This document shows, piece after piece, positions 5,338 through 8,988 of a stretch of 8,988 bases of DNA. Under the pieces are notes generated by a model. The model saw only the letters and a list, made by a program, of their open reading frames with translations, made no database searches and was not told the DNA's origin. A program made the translations under genes and the position numbers. Within the stretch, counting starts at the first letter, position 1, and each line of letters begins with the position of its first letter. Origin of the DNA: Caulobacter sp. CCH9-E1 (GTDB lineage Bacteria > Pseudomonadota > Alphaproteobacteria > Caulobacterales > Caulobacteraceae); NCBI RefSeq assembly GCF_001556515.1, contig NZ_LSJA01000324.1, forward strand, positions 1-8,988, in the 5' to 3' direction.

Positions 5338-7215
5338 TTATTGGCAGGCCAGGCACTCGTCGTAGTCGGTCTTCTCGGGGACGTCGAAGCCCTCGGCGGT
5401 CTTCTCGGCCTTGCCCTCGGCGCCGGCGTAGGCCGCGCGTTGCACCGACTTGGAGCGCAGGTAGTACAGCGACTTCACGCCGCGTTCCCAGGCGGTCCAG
5501 TGCAGCATGTGCAGGTCCCACTTGTCGACATCGCCGGGCAGGAAGACGTTGACCGACTGGCTCTGGCAGATTTCCGGCGTCCGGTCGGCGGCCAGTTCGA
5601 TCACCCAGCGCTGGTCCAGTTCGAAGGCGGTCTTGTAGACGTCCTTCTCGTCCTGGCTCAGGAAGTCCAGGTGCTGGACCGAGCCCTCGTGCTCCAGGAT
5701 CGAGCCCCACACCGTGTCGGTGTTCTGGCCCTTCTCCTCGAGCAGCTTCTCCAGATAGGGGTTCTTCACCGCGAACGAGCCCGACAGGGTCTTGTGGGTG
5801 TAGATGTTGGCCGGGATCGGCTCGATGCCCGCCGACGTGCCGCCGCAGATGATCGAGATCGAGGCGGTCGGGGCGATGGCCAGCTTGTGCGAGAAGCGCT
5901 CCGTCGAACCGCGATCGGCGGCGTCGGGGCAGGGGCCCTTCTCCTCGCCCAGCTTGATCGAGGCCTTGTCGGCCTCGCGGCGCAAGTGCTTGAACATCCG
6001 CATGTTCCAGCTCTTGGCCAGGGCGCTCTCGAACGGCACGTTCTGGCTTTGCAGGAACGAGTGGAAGCCCATCAGGCCCAGGCCCACCGAGCGCTCGCGC
6101 ATGGCGGCGTAGGCGGCCGAGGCGGCGGCGTCGGGCGCGCGGTCGATGAAGTCCTGTAGGACGTTGTCGAGGAAGCGCATGACGTCCTCGATGAACGTCG
6201 GGTGGTCGCGCCACTCCAGGAAGGTCTCGGCGTTGACCGACGACAGGCAGCAGACGGCGGTGCGCTCATTGCCCAGGTGGTCCGTGCCGGTGTGCAGCAT
6301 GATTTCGCTGCACAGGTTCGACTGGCGCACCTTCAGGCCCAGCTCGCGCTGGAACGACGGCATGGCGTTGTTCACGCTGTCGGAGAAGATCAGATAGGGC
6401 TCGCCGGTCTGCAGGCGCAGCTCCAGCACCTTCTGCCACAGGGCGCGGGCGTCGACCTCGCGCAGGACCTCGTTGGTCTTGGGCGAGCGCAGGCCGAACT
6501 TCTTGCCGTCGCGCACCGCGTGCATGAACTCGTCGGTGATGTTGATGCCGTGGTGCAGGTTCAGGGACTTGCGGTTGAAGTCGCCCGACGGCTTGCGGAT
6601 CTCGAGGAACTCCTCGATCTCCGGGTGGTGGATGTCGAGATAGACGGCGGCCGAGCCGCGGCGCAGCGAACCCTGCGAGATCGCCAGGGTCAGCGAATCC
6701 ATCACGCGGATGAAGGGGATGATGCCCGAGGTCTGGCCTTGGCCCTTGACCTTCTCGCCGATCGAGCGGACGCCGCCCCAGTAGGTGCCGATGCCGCCGC
6801 CGTTGGCCGCCAGCCAGACGTTCTCGTTCCAGACGCCCAGGATGCCGTCGAGGCTGTCGTTCACGGCGTTCAGGAAGCAGCTGATCGGCAGGCCGCGATC
6901 GGCGCCGCCGTTCGACAGCACCGGGGTGGCCGGCATGAACCACAGGCGGCTCATGTAGTCATAGACGCGCTGGGCGTGGTCGGCGTCGTCGGCGAAGGCC
7001 GTCGCGACGCGCGCGAACATGTCCTGATACGACTCGCCCGGCAGCAGGTAGCGGTCTTCCAGCGTGGTCTTGCCGAAGTCCGTCAACAGAGCGTCGCGCG
7101 AGCGGTCGACCTGCACCTTGCGGACCAGGGCCAGCTGCGGGCGCTTGGCGGGCTTGATCGCCGCCAGTTGCGCCTCTCTACGGATGGTCGTCTTCGCCGC
7201 TTCACTGCCGTTCAT
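5338..7215 (-). CDS. nrdA: Class I ribonucleoside-diphosphate reductase, large (alpha) subunit
   Basis: A 625-residue protein that reduces ribonucleoside diphosphates to deoxyribonucleotides in the cytoplasm, together with the radical-generating subunit NrdB. Key residues are visible: active-site pair Cys113 (PISCFLN) and Cys322 (AVCCLSSVN), thiyl Cys302 with Asn300 and Glu304 (SNLCSEI), the PTASIS loop near 449-454, the radical-transfer tyrosines Tyr584-Tyr585 (KSLYYLRS), and the C-terminal shuttle cysteines Cys621 and Cys624 (DECLACQ). The protein is about 135 residues shorter than E. coli NrdA and enters the catalytic domain almost at once, so the N-terminal ATP-cone that senses dATP is absent. 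ATG 7215 is chosen; a TTG two codons earlier (7221) is possible, and the ribosome-binding site (GGA, about 8 nt away) is weak. The gene is flanked by its own terminator, so nrdB must lie elsewhere. NrdR-like boxes upstream suggest repression when dATP is plentiful. Confidence 0.97.
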   Translation of the reverse strand: MNGSEAAKTTIRREAQLAAIKPAKRPQLALVRKVQVDRSRDALLTDFGKTTLEDRYLLPGESYQDMFARVATAFADDADHAQRVYDYMSRLWFMPATPVLSNGGADRGLPISCFLNAVNDSLDGILGVWNENVWLAANGGGIGTYWGGVRSIGEKVKGQGQTSGIIPFIRVMDSLTLAISQGSLRRGSAAVYLDIHHPEIEEFLEIRKPSGDFNRKSLNLHHGINITDEFMHAVRDGKKFGLRSPKTNEVLREVDARALWQKVLELRLQTGEPYLIFSDSVNNAMPSFQRELGLKVRQSNLCSEIMLHTGTDHLGNERTAVCCLSSVNAETFLEWRDHPTFIEDVMRFLDNVLQDFIDRAPDAAASAAYAAMRERSVGLGLMGFHSFLQSQNVPFESALAKSWNMRMFKHLRREADKASIKLGEEKGPCPDAADRGSTERFSHKLAIAPTASISIICGGTSAGIEPIPANIYTHKTLSGSFAVKNPYLEKLLEEKGQNTDTVWGSILEHEGSVQHLDFLSQDEKDVYKTAFELDQRWVIELAADRTPEICQSQSVNVFLPGDVDKWDLHMLHWTAWERGVKSLYYLRSKSVQRAAYAGAEGKAEKTAEGFDVPEKTDYDECLACQ

Positions 7216-7271
7216 GACCAAATTCCATTGCTCAATCAGCGTGTTCCGGAGAAGGGGTTAACCCTGCCCAG

Positions 7272-7287
7272 CCGCTATATCTTGTGG
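7272..7287 (-). promoter_or_regulatory. NrdR box 1 upstream of nrdA
   Basis: CCACAAGATATAGCGG on the minus strand matches the conserved core of the NrdR operator (C-w-A-x-A-T-x-T-w-G in acaCwAtATaTwGtgt). Its centre is 64 bp before the nrdA ATG and exactly 31 bp from box 2. NrdR is the ATP-cone/zinc-ribbon repressor of ribonucleotide reductase genes and binds paired boxes about three helical turns apart. Confidence 0.75.
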
Positions 7288-7302
7288 CCGAGGAGCCCCC
7301 TC

Positions 7303-7318
7303 AGCCCAGATATGGGGC
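7303..7318 (-). promoter_or_regulatory. NrdR box 2 upstream of nrdA
   Basis: On the + strand AGCCCAGATATGGGGC keeps the invariant C-x-A-x-A-T-x-T-x-G core but departs at the weaker w positions. It is convincing mainly because of its 31-bp centre-to-centre distance from box 1, the spacing expected for tandem NrdR sites. Confidence 0.65.
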
Positions 7319-7331
7319 CACAGTGGTGAAT

Positions 7332-7341
7332 GACTCGTCAA
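7332..7341 (-). promoter_or_regulatory. Candidate -35 element overlapping a GANTC methylation site
   Basis: On the minus strand TTGACG (7341-7336), a perfect match to the alphaproteobacterial housekeeping -35, runs straight into GAGTC (7336-7332), a CcrM-type GANTC site. With the usual 17-bp spacer the -10 would fall on NrdR box 2, but no good -10 hexamer is there (CATATC is 21 bp away). The promoter is therefore tentative. Confidence 0.35.
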
Positions 7342-7363
7342 CGGTGTCGGGGCGAGTTTTTCG

Positions 7364-7378
7364 TTAACAAGCTGTGAA
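7364..7378. promoter_or_regulatory. CtrA-like site upstream of nrdA
   Basis: TTAA-CAAGCTG-TGAA matches the CtrA consensus TTAA-N7-TTAA except for one base. If this is Caulobacter, CtrA or SciP could act here, but a one-mismatch site of this length can arise by chance. Confidence 0.25.
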
Positions 7379-7502
7379 CGGCTGGAACTTGTGAGGCAGG
7401 ATCAAGGGGTTGCGGAGGCGAACTTTTTTCACCCGCGACGGACGGTCGCAAGGCGTCCCTGAAGCTCCGTCCCCGGACTCCCGCGTTCGCTCACAGAGGC
7501 GC

Positions 7503-7518
7503 CCACAAGATATGGGGT
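7503..7518. promoter_or_regulatory. Third NrdR-like box, single
   Basis: CCACAAGATATGGGGT shares the ACAAGATAT stretch of box 1 and the AGATATGGGG stretch of box 2, and keeps the NrdR core. It is centred exactly 200 bp upstream of box 2 and has no partner at 31 bp on either side. It lies just beyond the asd terminator. Confidence 0.45.
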
Positions 7519-7531
7519 CGGTAACGTTAAT

Positions 7532-7569
7532 CCGCGCCATCCCGGCCCTCGGCGACCGGGATGGCGCGG
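7532..7569 (-). terminator. Terminator hairpin after asd
   Basis: A perfect 14-bp inverted repeat (7532-7545 CCGCGCCATCCCGG with 7556-7569) has a 10-base loop and starts 11 bp after the asd stop. The following bases on the minus strand (ATTAACGTTAC) are AT-rich but not a clean U-run, so termination may be partly Rho-dependent. Confidence 0.7.
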
Positions 7570-7580
7570 GAGAGCGGGCG

Positions 7581-8812
<1,232 letters not shown>

Positions 8813-8917
8813 TCAATAGCGAGGAAGCGCGGCCGCGTAAAGAGCGGTTTGGGGAATGGGGTTGCGGCGGGGGAGGTCTGCGACGCGCGCAGGGGCATGA
8901 ATGTGCCGCGAAAGCGC

Positions 8918-8988
8918 TTCTGGTCTACACTTCCGTGTCATCCCGGCCGCAGCGCGTAGCGCGGAGAGCCGGGACCCAGGGGCGGCGC
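8918..8988. repeat. REP-like palindromic intergenic element (may continue past the window)
   Basis: TCCCGGC (8941-8947) and GCCGGGA (8968-8974) form a 7-bp stem with an inner GCGC-GTA-GCGC hairpin (8952-8962), flanked by GTCA on the left and CCCAGG on the right. The pattern TCATCCCGG...AGCCGGGACCCA is one I associate with dispersed intergenic repeats of alphaproteobacteria. Only this copy is in the window. The segment TTCTGGTCT (8918-8926) just before it is shared with the 3' ends of nrdA and the LpxR-like gene. Confidence 0.55.

Larger units (their letters stand above)
7216..7580. other. Intergenic regulatory region between asd and nrdA
   Basis: This 365-bp stretch holds no supported gene. 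It contains the asd terminator (7532-7569), three NrdR-like boxes, two GANTC sites (7332-7336 and 7476-7480), a CtrA-like near-match, a perfect 10-bp palindrome GGGTTAACCC (7255-7264) about 40 bp before the nrdA ATG, and TAACGTTA (7522-7529). It reads as a long, regulated promoter and leader for nrdA. Confidence 0.75.

Noticed and set aside
6202..7329. A 375-codon + strand frame opposite nrdA
   Set aside because: The composition is Ala/Gly/Val/Gln-rich without motifs, and it is antisense to an unmistakable nrdA.

Overview
This window looks like chromosomal DNA from a high-GC alphaproteobacterium of the Caulobacterales, most likely Caulobacter or a close relative. The signs are a GC content that looks close to 70% by eye, several GTG starts, GANTC sites and a CtrA-like site in a promoter region, alphaproteobacterial sequence types for NrdA, HlyIII and Asd, and a REP-like intergenic element. 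The genus is an inference, because no database was searched.

Layout, left to right. Positions 1-83 hold the last codons of an OmpA-family protein, followed by a strong terminator. On the + strand come a TauE/SafE-type membrane exporter (193-963), then a HlyIII/PAQR-family seven-helix membrane protein (1083-1775) with a patatin-like phospholipase 15 bp behind it (1791-3044), apparently one operon. On the - strand, converging on that operon and overlapping it by 29 bp, lie a hypothetical protein (3016-3657) preceded by a possible 16-residue leader ORF, a small zinc-ribbon protein with a polyproline tract (3763-4101), and an LpxR/DUF2219-like outer-membrane protein (4196-5155). Further right, also on the - strand, are the class I ribonucleotide reductase large subunit nrdA (5338-7215) with its own terminator, and aspartate-semialdehyde dehydrogenase asd (7581-8624) with its own hairpin. 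The right end (8640-8988) carries no supported gene, only hairpins, a 12-bp direct repeat and a REP-like palindrome.

Function. Two genes are core metabolism: nrdA makes dNTP precursors, and asd feeds lysine/diaminopimelate, threonine and methionine synthesis. The 365-bp region upstream of nrdA is the richest in regulatory signals. It holds a tandem pair of NrdR-like boxes 31 bp apart centre to centre, a third similar box exactly 200 bp further upstream, two GANTC sites and a CtrA-like near-match. This fits control by dNTP level and perhaps by the cell cycle. The left half is rich in envelope and lipid-related proteins (OmpA-like, HlyIII/PAQR, patatin, LpxR-like), but the DNA does not show that they work together.

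I did not find a clear new multi-gene system. The points most worth a second look are the missing metal ligands in the HlyIII protein and its pairing with a patatin, the divergent N-terminal half of the LpxR-like protein, the leader-ORF or frameshift arrangement before the hypothetical gene, and the extra NrdR-like box.
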